From NCBI RefSeq assembly GCF_021165955.1, contig NZ_CP088952.1:1178001-1242000 (forward strand): a stretch of DNA of 64,000 nt, read 5' to 3'. Position numbers and translations under genes: made by a program. The notes beneath the pieces are model-generated. The model saw nothing but the letters and a program-made list of their open reading frames with translations. It ran no database searches and was not told where the DNA came from. The first letter of the stretch is position 1. The number at the start of each line of letters is the position of its first letter. Origin of the DNA: Massilia endophytica (lineage in GTDB: Bacteria > Pseudomonadota > Gammaproteobacteria > Burkholderiales > Burkholderiaceae_D). This document shows, piece by piece, positions 10,130 through 18,802 of the stretch.

Positions 10130-11080
10130 TTATTCCTGTGCTTCCAGGTAGCGCTGCGCGTCCAGGGCTGCCATGCAGCCCGTGCCGGCGCTGGTGATGG
10201 CCTGGCGGTAGATGTGGTCCTGCACGTCGCCTGCCGCGAACACGCCGGGAATCGAGGTGGCGGTGGCCATGCCTTCGGTGCCGGAGCGCGTTTTCAGGTA
10301 GCCGTTGTGCATCTCCAGCTGGCCTTCGAAGATGCCGGTATTGGGCTTGTGGCCGATAGCCACGAACAGGCCGTGCACCTTGATCTGGCTCTTTTCGCCC
10401 TCGTTCGAGAGCAGGGTGAGGCCGGTCACGCCGCTGTCGTCGCCCGTCACTTCGTGCAGGGTGTTGTTCAGCTTCAGCTCGATCTTGCCTTCGGCAACCT
10501 TGGCCATCAGGCGGTCCACCAGGATAGGCTCGGCGCGGAATTTGTCGCGGCGGTGGATCAGGGTAACCTTGCTGGCAATGCCCGCCAGGTACAGGGCTTC
10601 CTCGACGGCCGTATTGCCGCCGCCGATCACGGCCACTTCCTGGCCACGGTAGAAGAAGCCGTCGCAGGTGGCGCAGGCGGACACGCCGCGGCCCATGAAG
10701 GCCTGCTCGGACTCCAGGCCCAGGTACTGGGCCGAGGCGCCGGTGGCAATGATCAGGGCGTCGCAGGTGTATTCATTGGCGTCGCCGATCAGGCGGAAAG
10801 GCTTCTCGTTCAGCTTGGCAGTGTGGATGTGGTCGAATACGATGTCGGTATTGAACTTTTCCGCGTGCTGCAGCAGGCGCTGCATCAGTTCCGGACCTTG
10901 CACGCCCATCGGGTCGCCCGGCCAGTTTTCCACGTCCGTGGTGGTCATCAGCTGGCCGCCCTGTTCGACGCCGGTCACCAGCATCGGCTTCAGGTTGGCA
11001 CGGGCCGCATAGACGGCGGCGCTGTAACCGGCCGGACCGGAGCCGAGAATCAGGACGCGAGCGTGTTTGGTAGTGGTCAT
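10130..11080 (-). CDS. trxB: Thioredoxin-disulfide reductase
   Basis: 316 residues, standard for the low-molecular-weight enzyme. It passes electrons from NADPH via FAD to thioredoxin in the cytosol. The FAD-binding GSGPAG motif is at 13-18, the redox-active CATC at 136-139 (ACATCDGFFY), the NADPH-binding GGGNTAVEEA follows, and the closing AAGDVQD FAD motif is near the C-terminus. Divergent from ftsK with a 207-base spacer that must hold both promoters. Confidence 0.97.
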   Translation of the reverse strand: MTTTKHARVLILGSGPAGYSAAVYAARANLKPMLVTGVEQGGQLMTTTDVENWPGDPMGVQGPELMQRLLQHAEKFNTDIVFDHIHTAKLNEKPFRLIGDANEYTCDALIIATGASAQYLGLESEQAFMGRGVSACATCDGFFYRGQEVAVIGGGNTAVEEALYLAGIASKVTLIHRRDKFRAEPILVDRLMAKVAEGKIELKLNNTLHEVTGDDSGVTGLTLLSNEGEKSQIKVHGLFVAIGHKPNTGIFEGQLEMHNGYLKTRSGTEGMATATSIPGVFAAGDVQDHIYRQAITSAGTGCMAALDAQRYLEAQE

Positions 11081-11287
11081 GGCAAGCTTCTTCTAAAGTG
11101 GGTTAACACCGAAAATTGGGTCGTTGCGGTAAAGCACAAGGCATTCACCTGGGCAAAGCGAGATTATAAGCCAAGCCCCGCTTTCCCATGAATTGGGAGG
11201 CCGTTTCCCTCCTGTATGGCTTAGAATAGGCGCACAAGATAAAATTCCCTATATGCAACATCCCGCCGGCCTAGAGATCCGCAGCAC

Positions 11288-13642
11288 ATGAGCAAATCGA
11301 GCCAGCCGACGTCTTCGGCCTATACCCGTTCCACCACCGAGCGCGCGCCCCTGCCGAACCGGCTGGTGCGGCTGCTCTCCGAAGCGCGCTGGTTCGCGCT
11401 GGCGGCCCTGTGCCTGTACTTCGTCCTGATCCTGGTCAGCTACGACAAGGCGGACCCCGGCTGGTCCCACGCCAACGCCGTGCCCAAGGTGGCCAACCTG
11501 GGCGGGCGCATGGGGGCCTGGCTGTCCGACCTCATGCTGTATATCTTCGGTTTCTCGGCCTGGTGGTGGTGCATTTACCTGATCCGCTTCGTGTGGCGCG
11601 GCTACCGCCGCCTGACGAACAAGTTTGTGCTGGAAAAGGAAGAAGACCCCGAGCACAGCCATGAGGGCCTGATCCGCGTGATCGGCTTCGCCTTCCTGCT
11701 GGTGGGCAGCATGGGCCTGGAATTCCTGCGCATGTACACCCTGCATGCCGAGCTGCCGCGCGCGCCCGGCGGGGTGCTGGGCCAATTGATCGGCCACGGC
11801 CTGCACGTGGGCCTGGGCTTCACCGGCGCCACCCTCATGCTCCTGCTGCTGTTCGGCCTGGGCTTCAGCCTCTTTTTCCATGTGTCCTGGATGGCGGTGG
11901 CGGAGCGCATTGGCGAAGCCATCGAAATGGCCATCGACTGGGTGGTGCTGCGCTATGAGGACCGCGAGGACCGCCGCCAGGGCGAAGTGGCCATGGTCAA
12001 GCGCGAGGAAGTGGTGGTGAAGGAGCGCGAGAAGCACGTGGAAAAGCACCCCGTGGCCGCGCCGCCGGTGAAGATCGAGCCGCAGGTGGTCACCGTCGTG
12101 AAATCCGAGCGCGTGGAGAAGGAGAAGCAGGCGAGCCTGTTCCGCGACATGGAAAACACCGACCTGCCGCCGCTGGCCCTGCTGGACGAGCCGCCGCCCG
12201 CCCAGGAAACCGTGGCCGTGGAAACCCTGGAATTCACCAGCCGCCTGATCGAGAAGAAACTGTCCGACTTCGGCGTGGAAGCCAAGGTGGTGGCCGCCTA
12301 TCCCGGCCCGGTGGTCACGCGCTACGAGATCGAGCCCGCCACGGGCGTGAAGGGCTCGCAGATCGTGAACCTGGCGCGCGACCTGGCCCGCTCCCTGTCC
12401 CTGACCTCGATCCGCGTGGTCGAAACCATTCCGGGCAAGAACTATATGGCGCTGGAGCTGCCGAATCCGAAGCGCCAGATCGTGCGCCTGTCGGAAATTG
12501 TCGGTTCCAAGGTCTATAACGACAATTCCTCGCCGCTCACAGTGGCCCTGGGCAAGGATATTGCGGGCAAGCCCGTGGTGGCCGACCTGGCCAAGATGCC
12601 CCACCTGCTGGTGGCGGGTACGACCGGCTCCGGTAAATCGGTGGGTATCAACGCCACCATCCTCTCGCTGCTGTACAAGGCCGATCCCCAGGATGTGCGC
12701 ATGATCCTGATCGACCCGAAGATGCTGGAAATGTCCGTCTACGAAGGCATTCCGCACCTGCTGGCGCCGGTGGTGACCGACATGCGCCAGGCGGGCCACG
12801 CCCTGAACTGGGCCGTGAACGAGATGGAGCGGCGCTACAAGCTCATGTCCAAGCTCGGCGTGCGTAACCTGGCTGGCTACAACGCCAAGATTGCCGAGGC
12901 GGCCAAGAAGGAAGAGCACATCCCGAACCCGTTCAGCATTACGCCGGATGCGCCGGAACCGCTGGAAAAGCTGCCAACGGTCGTCATCATCATCGACGAG
13001 CTGGCCGACCTGATGATGGTGGTGGGCAAGAAAGTCGAAGAACTGATCGCCCGTATTGCCCAGAAGGCACGAGCCGCAGGCCTGCACTTGATTCTGGCGA
13101 CGCAGCGCCCATCTGTAGACGTGATTACCGGCCTGATCAAGGCCAATATTCCGACCCGTATTGCTTTCCAGGTGTCCTCGAAGATCGACTCGCGGACCAT
13201 TCTGGACCAGATGGGCGCGGAAACCCTGCTCGGCATGGGTGACATGCTGTACATGCCGCCGGGAACCGGCCTGCCGGTTCGCGTACACGGCGCCTTCGTG
13301 TCGGACGACGAAGTGCACCGCGTGGTGGCCCACCTGAAGGCACAGGGCGAGCCGAACTATGTTGAAGGCATTCTGGAAGGCGGCACGCTGGAAGAGGGCG
13401 GCGGCGATGTGATGGCCGGGGAGGGCGGCGCCAGCGGCGAGGCCGACCCGATGTACGACCAGGCCGTGCAGGTGGTGCTGAAGAACCGCCGCGCATCGAT
13501 CTCGCTGGTGCAGCGCCACTTGCGCATCGGCTACAACCGCGCGGCCCGCCTGCTGGAACAAATGGAACAGAGCGGGGTGGTGTCGGCCATGCAGTCCAAC
13601 GGCAACCGGGACATCATCGCACCCACCGCCTCCGCAGAATAG
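11288..13642 (+). CDS. ftsK: DNA translocase FtsK
   Basis: 784 residues, the compact form of the family. It couples septum formation to chromosome-dimer resolution, pumping DNA through the closing septum. About four membrane segments fill residues 35-225, followed by a short charged linker (much shorter than in E. coli). The motor domain follows, with Walker A AGTTGSGKS near 443-451 and Walker B IIIIDELADLMM. The C-terminal winged-helix gamma domain, which reads the KOPS sequences, is present (VLKNRRASISLVQRHLRIGY). lolA follows after eight bases and rarA after that, the usual ftsK-lolA-rarA order of proteobacteria. Confidence 0.97.
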   Translation: MSKSSQPTSSAYTRSTTERAPLPNRLVRLLSEARWFALAALCLYFVLILVSYDKADPGWSHANAVPKVANLGGRMGAWLSDLMLYIFGFSAWWWCIYLIRFVWRGYRRLTNKFVLEKEEDPEHSHEGLIRVIGFAFLLVGSMGLEFLRMYTLHAELPRAPGGVLGQLIGHGLHVGLGFTGATLMLLLLFGLGFSLFFHVSWMAVAERIGEAIEMAIDWVVLRYEDREDRRQGEVAMVKREEVVVKEREKHVEKHPVAAPPVKIEPQVVTVVKSERVEKEKQASLFRDMENTDLPPLALLDEPPPAQETVAVETLEFTSRLIEKKLSDFGVEAKVVAAYPGPVVTRYEIEPATGVKGSQIVNLARDLARSLSLTSIRVVETIPGKNYMALELPNPKRQIVRLSEIVGSKVYNDNSSPLTVALGKDIAGKPVVADLAKMPHLLVAGTTGSGKSVGINATILSLLYKADPQDVRMILIDPKMLEMSVYEGIPHLLAPVVTDMRQAGHALNWAVNEMERRYKLMSKLGVRNLAGYNAKIAEAAKKEEHIPNPFSITPDAPEPLEKLPTVVIIIDELADLMMVVGKKVEELIARIAQKARAAGLHLILATQRPSVDVITGLIKANIPTRIAFQVSSKIDSRTILDQMGAETLLGMGDMLYMPPGTGLPVRVHGAFVSDDEVHRVVAHLKAQGEPNYVEGILEGGTLEEGGGDVMAGEGGASGEADPMYDQAVQVVLKNRRASISLVQRHLRIGYNRAARLLEQMEQSGVVSAMQSNGNRDIIAPTASAE

Positions 13643-13650
13643 GGAACGAT

Positions 13651-14283
13651 ATGAAGCATTGGAAGACGATCGCCGCGCTTGCGGCCAGTTCGCTGTTCTT
13701 CTCCGCTGGCGCCCATGCCGCCGCGCTGGAACAGTTCAAGGCCTTTGTGGCGGGCACCAAGGCCGCCAAGGGCGAGTTCACGCAGAAACAGATCAAGATG
13801 GTGGACGGCGTGAGCAAGGTGTCGCAGCCCGCCTCCGGCACCTTCCAGTTTGCCCGTCCCGGCAAGTTCATCTGGTCCTACCTGAAGCCTTACGAGCAGG
13901 TATTGCAGGCCGACGGCGACAAGCTCTACATCTACGACAAGGACCTGAACCAGGTTACCGTGAAGAAGCTGGGCGATGCGCTCGGCTCCTCGCCTGCCGC
14001 CATCCTCTTCGGCAGCAACGACCTGGAAAAGAACTTCACCCTGTCCGAGGCGGGCAGCCGCGACGGCCTGGAGTGGCTGAAAGCGGTGCCGAAGACCAAG
14101 GACAGCAGCTTCGAGCAGATTACCATCGGCCTGCGCAATGGCCAGCCCGAGGCCATGGAGCTGAAGGACAACTTTGGCCAGACCTCCGTGCTCGCCTTCC
14201 AGAAGTTCGAGAAGAATCCTGCCCTGAATGCGGCCGCTTTTAAATTCGTCATGCCGAAGGGCGCGGACATCCTGAATAATTAA
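13651..14283 (+). CDS. lolA: Outer-membrane lipoprotein carrier protein LolA
   Basis: 210 residues with a cleavable signal peptide (MKHWKTIAALAASSLFFSAGAHA). LolA collects lipoproteins from LolCDE at the inner membrane and ferries them through the periplasm to LolB. The characteristic segments are present: KGEFTQKQ, ASGTFQFARPGKFIWSYLKP, and LYIYDKDLNQVTVKKL. It lies between ftsK and rarA with gaps of eight and two bases, so translation is likely coupled. Confidence 0.95.
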   Translation: MKHWKTIAALAASSLFFSAGAHAAALEQFKAFVAGTKAAKGEFTQKQIKMVDGVSKVSQPASGTFQFARPGKFIWSYLKPYEQVLQADGDKLYIYDKDLNQVTVKKLGDALGSSPAAILFGSNDLEKNFTLSEAGSRDGLEWLKAVPKTKDSSFEQITIGLRNGQPEAMELKDNFGQTSVLAFQKFEKNPALNAAAFKFVMPKGADILNN

Positions 14284-14285
14284 GC

Positions 14286-15593
14286 ATGGCCGACCTCTTT
14301 TCCGCAGAGCCCCGCCAGCCGCTGGCCGAGGCGCTGCGCCCCAAGACCTTGGACGAAGTGATCGGCCAGGGCCATCTGCTGGGCGAAGGCAAGCCGCTCC
14401 GGCTCGCTTTCCAGGCAGGTAAACCGCACTCGATGATCCTCTGGGGCCCGCCCGGCGTCGGCAAGACCACGCTGGCCCGGCTCACGGCCAACGCCTTCGA
14501 CGCCGCCTTTATCGCGCTCTCCGCAGTGTTCGCGGGCGTGAAGGATATCCGCGCCGCCATGGAACAGGCGCAGCAGAACCTTGACCAGTACGGCCGCCAC
14601 ACCATCCTGTTCGTCGACGAGATCCACCGGTTCAACAAGGCGCAGCAGGATGCGCTGCTGCCCTTTGTGGAATCCGGTCTCGTGACGTTCATCGGCGCCA
14701 CCACCGAGAACCCGAGCTTCGAAGTCAACTCCGCACTGCTGTCGCGGGCGCAGGTCTACGTGCTCAAGTCCCTGAGCGACGAGGAAATGCGCCAGCTGCT
14801 GGCCAAGGCGCAGAAGGAGGCTTTGCACGACCTGGAGTTCGACGAAGTGGCTGTGGATACCCTGGTTGGCTTTGCCGACGGCGATGCACGCCGCTTTCTG
14901 AACCTGCTGGAGCAGGCCGATACGGCGGCGCGTTCGGCGCGCGTGAAGAAGATCGACGCCAAGTTCGTCGAAAACGCGATGACGCTGAACGCGCGGCGCT
15001 TCGACAAGGGCGGCGACAATTTCTACGACCAGATATCGGCCCTGCACAAATCCGTGCGCGGCTCGCATCCCGACGCCGCCCTGTACTGGTTCTGCCGCAT
15101 GATCGACGGCGGCGCCGATCCACGCTACCTTGCGCGGCGCATCGTGCGCATGGCATGGGAAGACATCGGTCTGGCCGACCCGCGCGCGCTCACCATCGTG
15201 AACGACGCTGCCGAAACTTATGAGCGCCTTGGTTCTCCCGAGGGCGAGCTGGCGCTGGGCCAGGCCGTGATCTATCTAGCGATAGCCGCCAAGAGCAATG
15301 CAGGCTACAACGCCTTCAACGCCGCCATGGCTTTTGTGAAGCGCGACAAATCGCGCGAGGTGCCGGTCCACCTGCGCAATGCGCCGACGAAGCTGATGAA
15401 GGAACTGGGCTACGGCCACGAGTACCGCTACGCCCACGACGAGCCCAATGCCTACGCGGCAGGCGAAACCTATCTGCCGGAAGGGATGGCGGAACCAGGC
15501 TGGTATCAGCCGGTCCCGCGCGGCGTCGAATCCAAGATCGCCGAAAAACTCGCGTGGCTGCGCGACCTAGACCGCCAGGCGCGCGAAGAATGA
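14286..15593 (+). CDS. rarA: Replication-associated recombination protein A (MgsA/RarA)
   Basis: 435 residues. This clamp-loader-like AAA+ ATPase acts at stalled replication forks with RecA and SSB. The sequence shows the N-terminal PLAEALRPKTLDEVIGQGHL, Walker A GPPGVGKTT (about 53-61), Walker B ILFVDEIHRF, sensor FIGATTENPSFEVN, and the C-terminal RarA-specific region with KSVRGSHPDAALYW. It is co-directional with lolA, and its stop overlaps the start of the next gene by four bases. Confidence 0.96.
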   Translation: MADLFSAEPRQPLAEALRPKTLDEVIGQGHLLGEGKPLRLAFQAGKPHSMILWGPPGVGKTTLARLTANAFDAAFIALSAVFAGVKDIRAAMEQAQQNLDQYGRHTILFVDEIHRFNKAQQDALLPFVESGLVTFIGATTENPSFEVNSALLSRAQVYVLKSLSDEEMRQLLAKAQKEALHDLEFDEVAVDTLVGFADGDARRFLNLLEQADTAARSARVKKIDAKFVENAMTLNARRFDKGGDNFYDQISALHKSVRGSHPDAALYWFCRMIDGGADPRYLARRIVRMAWEDIGLADPRALTIVNDAAETYERLGSPEGELALGQAVIYLAIAAKSNAGYNAFNAAMAFVKRDKSREVPVHLRNAPTKLMKELGYGHEYRYAHDEPNAYAAGETYLPEGMAEPGWYQPVPRGVESKIAEKLAWLRDLDRQAREE

Positions 15594-16282
15594 GGCACAA
15601 GCTCTTTCTCTTCGACCTGGACGACACGCTGCTCGATTTCAAGGCGTCCGAACAACTGTCCTTCGACCGCACGATGTGCGAGCTCGGCCTCGACGCGCTT
15701 CCCGAAGGGCTGTTTGCCGAATACCAGTCCATCAACATGGCGCTCTGGAAGGCCTTTGAAACGGGCGGCGTAACGAAGGACTTCCTGAAGGTCGAACGGT
15801 TCCGCCGCACCTTTGCTTCCAATGGGCTCGACCTCGATCCGGAAGCGGCCAGCCACCTCTACCTCGAATCGCTGTCGAACACCGTCGTGCTGATCGACGG
15901 AGCGCAGGAACTGTGCGAGGAGCTGGCTGGCATCGGCGAAGTGGGCATCATCACAAACGGTGTGGATCACATCCAGCACCGCCGCATCGCGAGTTCGAAA
16001 CTGCACGCCCACGTCTCCTTCGTGGCGACCTCCGACGCCTGCGGCCACGCCAAGCCGGACAGCCGCTTCTTCGACTTTACGGTGAAGAAGGCGCGCGCCT
16101 TCACCCATGCCGAAACCGTGATCATCGGCGACCGCCTCGACGCCGACATCCTCGGAGCCAACCGATTTGGCATTGAGAGCTGCTGGTTCAACCCCAACGG
16201 CGCGGCGAACGACACCGAAGCCAGGCCAAGCTGCGAAGTACAACACCTGCGCGACGTCATCCCCACGCTCCGCACAATCTGA
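15590..16282 (+). CDS. HAD-family pyrimidine 5'-nucleotidase (YjjG-like)
   Basis: 230 residues. Motif I of the HAD superfamily is at the very start (FDLDDTLLDF, catalytic Asp9 and Asp11). Motif II is VGIITNGVDHIQ, motif III the Lys in HAKPDSRFFDF, and motif IV IIGDRLDADILGANRFG. The ordering and the ITNG motif fit YjjG/YfnB nucleotidases that dephosphorylate dUMP, dTMP and non-canonical pyrimidine nucleotides. Start at ATG 15590 gives an ATGA overlap with rarA. The frame continues upstream but only through rarA sequence. Confidence 0.85.
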   Translation: MRHKLFLFDLDDTLLDFKASEQLSFDRTMCELGLDALPEGLFAEYQSINMALWKAFETGGVTKDFLKVERFRRTFASNGLDLDPEAASHLYLESLSNTVVLIDGAQELCEELAGIGEVGIITNGVDHIQHRRIASSKLHAHVSFVATSDACGHAKPDSRFFDFTVKKARAFTHAETVIIGDRLDADILGANRFGIESCWFNPNGAANDTEARPSCEVQHLRDVIPTLRTI

Positions 16283-16808
16283 TACTGTCCGGCCTTTGCG
16301 ATCCATCAAGGCCGCAGTTCTCGTTTCATCAAGGTAATTGCTGGCGAACTGATCGACCGTTCGAGCTCTGACAAGCAACCCTACTGACAACGCAGATGCA
16401 TTTTTCGTCATCGAGTAGACCCATATCATTGGATCGGATTGCGGTGGCGCTGTTTTCCTTCGCGCTTTTGAACCAGGCATTGGCTGGACCGGTGCGCTTC
16501 GAGTGCCCGCAGGAGCTCCCCGCAGCCTTAGTAAAGGTTGACAGCCCAAGGCTGGGCTGGAAGTCATTTGTGGGCTCCCCAATGTACCTTAGCGGTGCCG
16601 CCCCAGCGGATGGTCCGCCGGAGCGTTTGGGAATACTTCGCGGAGAGGACGGACCACGAACCAAAACGTCGTGGACGCAGAAGTATTCGCTGGAGGGGCC
16701 GTACCCGGAAGGTAAGTGGTTACGGTGCGACTACGGCGCGATGGGGGAAGTATCGTTGGCAATGCGTCTCCCAGATGAGATCCAGGAATGCACTGTTAAA
16801 GGAACAAA

Positions 16809-16812
16809 GGGA
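16809..16812. repeat. Target-site duplication, left copy (GGGA)
   Basis: GGGA lies directly before the left IS end and again directly after the right IS end (18026-18029). A four-base duplication fits IS3-family insertion and shows the element is complete and arrived by transposition. Confidence 0.75.
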
Positions 16813-16839
16813 TGTAATGACCCAGTGAATTCCTGCTCA
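16813..16839 (+). repeat. Left terminal inverted repeat of the IS3-family element
   Basis: The first 13 bases match the complement of the right end exactly (TGTAATGACCCAG). The inner CCTGCTCA also matches, with a short mismatched part between. Confidence 0.9.
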
Positions 16840-16864
16840 GGTGATAATACAGAAAGGACATCAC

Positions 16865-17179
16865 GTGAGCATGGTCATGGAAGAGGAAGTAAAACGTTGG
16901 ACGGCGAAGCGCAAAGCGGCGCTGGTCACTGAAATCATTCAAGGTAAGACCACCGTGGCAGAGGCCAGCCGGGCCTTTGATATGCCGCCTTCGGAGATCG
17001 AAGAGTGGGTGGATGAAGCCAAGCGGGGCATGGAGAACGCCTTGCGGGCAAAACCGCTCGACGTCCGCGAGCAGTACGAACGCCAGATCAAAGAGCTTCA
17101 GGAAGCCTACGGTGAGGCGATGCTGGAACTGCGTGCCAGAAAAAAGCTGGCGTCCCTGCTGGGCGAGGAAGAGAAGTGA
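16865..17179 (+). CDS. IS3-family transposase OrfA (HTH protein)
   Basis: 104 residues from a GTG start preceded by AAAGGA; the inner ATG at 16871 is an alternative. The N-terminal half is a helix-turn-helix that reads the IS ends (KRKAALVTEIIQGKTTVAEA, then SRAFDMPPSEIEEWVDEA). The C-terminal half is a coiled coil (REQYERQIKELQEAYGEAML) that in this family mediates multimerisation. A canonical A AAA AAG slippery site at 17140-17146 lets a fraction of ribosomes shift to frame -1 and make an OrfAB transposase. Confidence 0.9.
   Translation: MSMVMEEEVKRWTAKRKAALVTEIIQGKTTVAEASRAFDMPPSEIEEWVDEAKRGMENALRAKPLDVREQYERQIKELQEAYGEAMLELRARKKLASLLGEEEK
17140..17146 (+). other. Programmed -1 frameshift site A_AAA_AAG
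   Basis: Six A then G, placed so that orfA reads AAA AAG. This is the most efficient bacterial -1 slippery heptamer. After a shift the frame has no stop before joining orfB at 17176, so a fused OrfAB product is possible. Confidence 0.8.
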
Positions 17180-17997
17180 TCGAAACGATCCGCCAGGGAC
17201 TAGCAGAAGACGGATTCAAAGTTTCGATCAATAAGCTGTGCCAGTGGTTCGACATGCCGCGCCGGACGGTGTACTACAAGTCCGTCAAGGCGGCGCCGAA
17301 GGTGCAGCCGCGCTTTGCCGAACCAATCAAGGCCATGATCAACGAGGAGCCATCGTTCGGCTATCGCACCGTGGCGGCCCTGCTGGGCTTCAACAAGAAC
17401 ACCGTGCAACGCATCTTCCAACTACGTGGCTGGCAAGTGAAGAAGCGGCCGATCGGCTTTCGTCCGCGTGTGCAGGCCTTGCCTTCGGTGGCGACGGCTC
17501 CGGACCAGCGCTGGGCGACCGACATGTGCCGCGTCTGGGCTGGGCGCGATGGGTGGTCAGTGCTGGCTTTGGTGATCGATTGCCATACCCGTGAACTACT
17601 GGGCTGGCATCTTTCCCGCTCCGGCAAGGCTAAAACGGCGGAGGCGGCCTTGGAACAGGCCCTTATTGCCCGCTATGGCACCCTGGGCAAAGTTACAGCG
17701 CCATTCTTGTTAAGGTCGGACAACGGCTTGGTTTTCACCAGCCGCAGCTACACCAGATTGGTGCGCAGCTATGGCCTGCGCCAGGAATTCATCACGCCTC
17801 ACTGCCCCGAGCAGAATGGCATGGTGGAGCGCGTCATCAGGACGCTGAAGGAGCAGTGCGTACATCGGCACCGCTTCGAAAGTTTGCAGAACGCCAGCCG
17901 GGTCATCGCCGACTGGATTGGCTTCTACAACAACCGGCGCCCGCATCAGGCGCTGGGCATGAAAACACCCGCTGAGGCGTTTAGATTAGCGGCTTAA
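17176..17997 (+). CDS. IS3-family transposase OrfB (DDE catalytic domain)
   Basis: 273 residues from a GTG that overlaps the orfA stop (GTGA). The rve-type catalytic core carries the DDE triad at Asp116 (WATDMCRVW), Asp182 (RSDNGLVF) and Glu218 (NGMVERVIRTLKEQ). The last two are separated by 35 residues, as IS3 members require. The C-terminal FYNNRRPHQALGMKTPAEAF is the family's closing motif. An HTH_21-like segment (EPSFGYRTVAALL) lies near residue 60. It works mainly as the OrfAB frameshift fusion. Confidence 0.95.
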   Translation: MIETIRQGLAEDGFKVSINKLCQWFDMPRRTVYYKSVKAAPKVQPRFAEPIKAMINEEPSFGYRTVAALLGFNKNTVQRIFQLRGWQVKKRPIGFRPRVQALPSVATAPDQRWATDMCRVWAGRDGWSVLALVIDCHTRELLGWHLSRSGKAKTAEAALEQALIARYGTLGKVTAPFLLRSDNGLVFTSRSYTRLVRSYGLRQEFITPHCPEQNGMVERVIRTLKEQCVHRHRFESLQNASRVIADWIGFYNNRRPHQALGMKTPAEAFRLAA

Positions 17998-17999
17998 GT

Positions 18000-18025
18000 T
18001 GAGCAGGAACCGCTGGGTCATTACA
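18000..18025 (-). repeat. Right terminal inverted repeat of the IS3-family element
   Basis: Its complement begins TGTAATGACCCAG like the left end. It lies three bases after the orfB stop and is followed by the second GGGA at 18026-18029. Confidence 0.9.
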
Positions 18026-18029
18026 GGGA

Positions 18030-18071
18030 CGCCATGCTGGCGAGAGCATCTTTGAAATAGCGTGCAAATAG
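18030..18071 (+). pseudogene. Severed 3' end of the STY0301-family gene
   Basis: Thirteen codons and a TAG directly after the duplicated GGGA. Joined to 16812 they continue the STY0301 frame as RHAGESIFEIACK. The stop runs into the hairpin at 18071-18088. Confidence 0.75.
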
Positions 18072-18088
18072 CCCGGCTAATGCCGGGC
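18071..18088. terminator. GC-rich hairpin between convergent genes
   Basis: GCCCGGC and GCCGGGC flank the loop TAAT, between the end of the STY0301 gene and the stop of the VOC gene on the other strand. There is no T-run on either side, so it is a modest, possibly bidirectional, terminator. Confidence 0.5.
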
Positions 18089-18105
18089 CCGCAACGATCA
18101 GTCAA

Positions 18106-18504
18106 TCAGGCTTCCGGCGCCGTCCAGACCAGGTTCCACAGGTGGCCGTCGATATCCTCGAAGCCCTGGTCGTACATGAAGCCATGGTCCTCGGGTGGAT
18201 GCGGGATGCGGCCGCCAGCGGCAGCCGCCTTGGCGATCAGGCTGTCCACCTCTTCACGGGTATCGCAGTTCAGGCAGATGACGATTTCATTGGCTTCCTT
18301 CGCGTCCGCCACAGGCTTGCCGATCAGGGACTTGAAGAACGGTTCGGTCGACAGCATGGCCTGGATGCTGCCATCGACGATGTTCATGAACGCGGCGTTT
18401 TCTCCGCTGAACCGCGCGTCGAAAGTGAAGCCGAGGGCTGCAAAGAAGGCCTTGGATTTGTCCAGGTTCTTCACGGGCAGGTTGAGGATGATCTGTTTTT
18501 TCAT
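18106..18504 (-). CDS. VOC-family protein (glyoxalase/bleomycin-resistance fold)
   Basis: 132 residues with the paired beta-alpha-beta-beta-beta modules of the VOC fold. Segments are MKKQIILNLPVKNLDKSKAF, FFAALGFTFDARFSGENAAF, and the closing FEDIDGHLWNLVW, whose Asp/His/Trp pattern is typical of the DUF-like YP_-type glyoxalase relatives. A good ribosome site (AAGGAAACGCC) precedes the ATG. VOC proteins bind a divalent metal and act as dioxygenases, isomerases or resistance proteins; substrate unknown here. It stands alone. Confidence 0.85.
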   Translation of the reverse strand: MKKQIILNLPVKNLDKSKAFFAALGFTFDARFSGENAAFMNIVDGSIQAMLSTEPFFKSLIGKPVADAKEANEIVICLNCDTREEVDSLIAKAAAAGGRIPHPPEDHGFMYDQGFEDIDGHLWNLVWTAPEA

Positions 18505-18598
18505 GGCGTTTCCTTGTCAAGATGGAATGATCGGTCGGTGCTTCATTCCTACGACGGGCGAGGGCGCACAGAATCGACACGCTTGCGAAAAATAGTTA

Positions 18599-18793
18599 CT
18601 ACTCGCTGTCCGTGTCCTCGTCCTTGGCTTTGTCCTCTTTGCTCTTCACCCCGCGCCGGGCGAGGCCTTCCCTCAGCAGGAATTCGATTTCCGCGTTCAC
18701 GCTGCGCAGGTCGCGCGCGGCGAGGCGCTGCAGGTCTTCCCACAGCGCGGGATCTATCCTTAAAGGGAAGGCTTTTTTACCGGGACTTGCCAT
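18599..18793 (-). CDS. Small Arc-like ribbon-helix-helix DNA-binding protein
   Basis: 64 residues. The beta strand KAFPLRIDPALWEDLQRLA followed by the helices RSVNAEIEFLLREGL is the Arc/MetJ ribbon-helix-helix pattern, with Lys/Arg alternation in the strand that enters the major groove. The tail is acidic and disordered. It follows the SPFH gene by nine bases in the same operon. Ribbon-helix-helix proteins usually repress their own operon, so the palindrome at 19728-19743 over the promoter is the natural candidate operator (inference). Confidence 0.8.
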   Translation of the reverse strand: MASPGKKAFPLRIDPALWEDLQRLAARDLRSVNAEIEFLLREGLARRGVKSKEDKAKDEDTDSE

Positions 18794-18802
18794 GCTTTTC
18801 TG

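Larger units (their letters stand above)
16396..16932 (+). pseudogene. STY0301-family secreted protein, last codons displaced by IS insertion
   Basis: The intact part (16396-16812, 139 codons) starts with a signal peptide (residues ~14-31, ending NQALAG). The STY0301 pattern follows: FECPQELP, LGWKSF, SPMYLSGAAP, WTQKYSLEGPYPEGKWLRCDY, and IQECTVK. The IS begins right after GTKG, and the frame now runs 40 codons into the element to a stop at 16930-16932. Taking out the IS and one copy of GGGA restores a clean end at 18069-18071 (GTKG-RHAGESIFEIACK-stop), returning the final Cys. STY0301 proteins are exported and of unknown function. Since only 13 residues are lost, the product might still be made. 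Confidence 0.72.
16813..18025 (+). mobile_element. Complete IS3-family insertion sequence
   Basis: The element is 1,213 bases long. It begins TGTAATGACCCAG and ends CTGGGTCATTACA, the TG...CA ends of the family. Imperfect terminal inverted repeats of 26-27 bases lie at 16813-16839 and 18000-18025. It carries orfA and orfB in frames related by -1, an A6G slippery site, and is flanked by a GGGA duplication. All parts needed for movement are present, so it is probably active or recently so. It splits a STY0301-family gene. Confidence 0.93.

Noticed and set aside
11249..13561. 770-codon minus-strand frame opposite ftsK
   Set aside because: His/Gln/Arg-rich shadow of the ftsK coding sequence.
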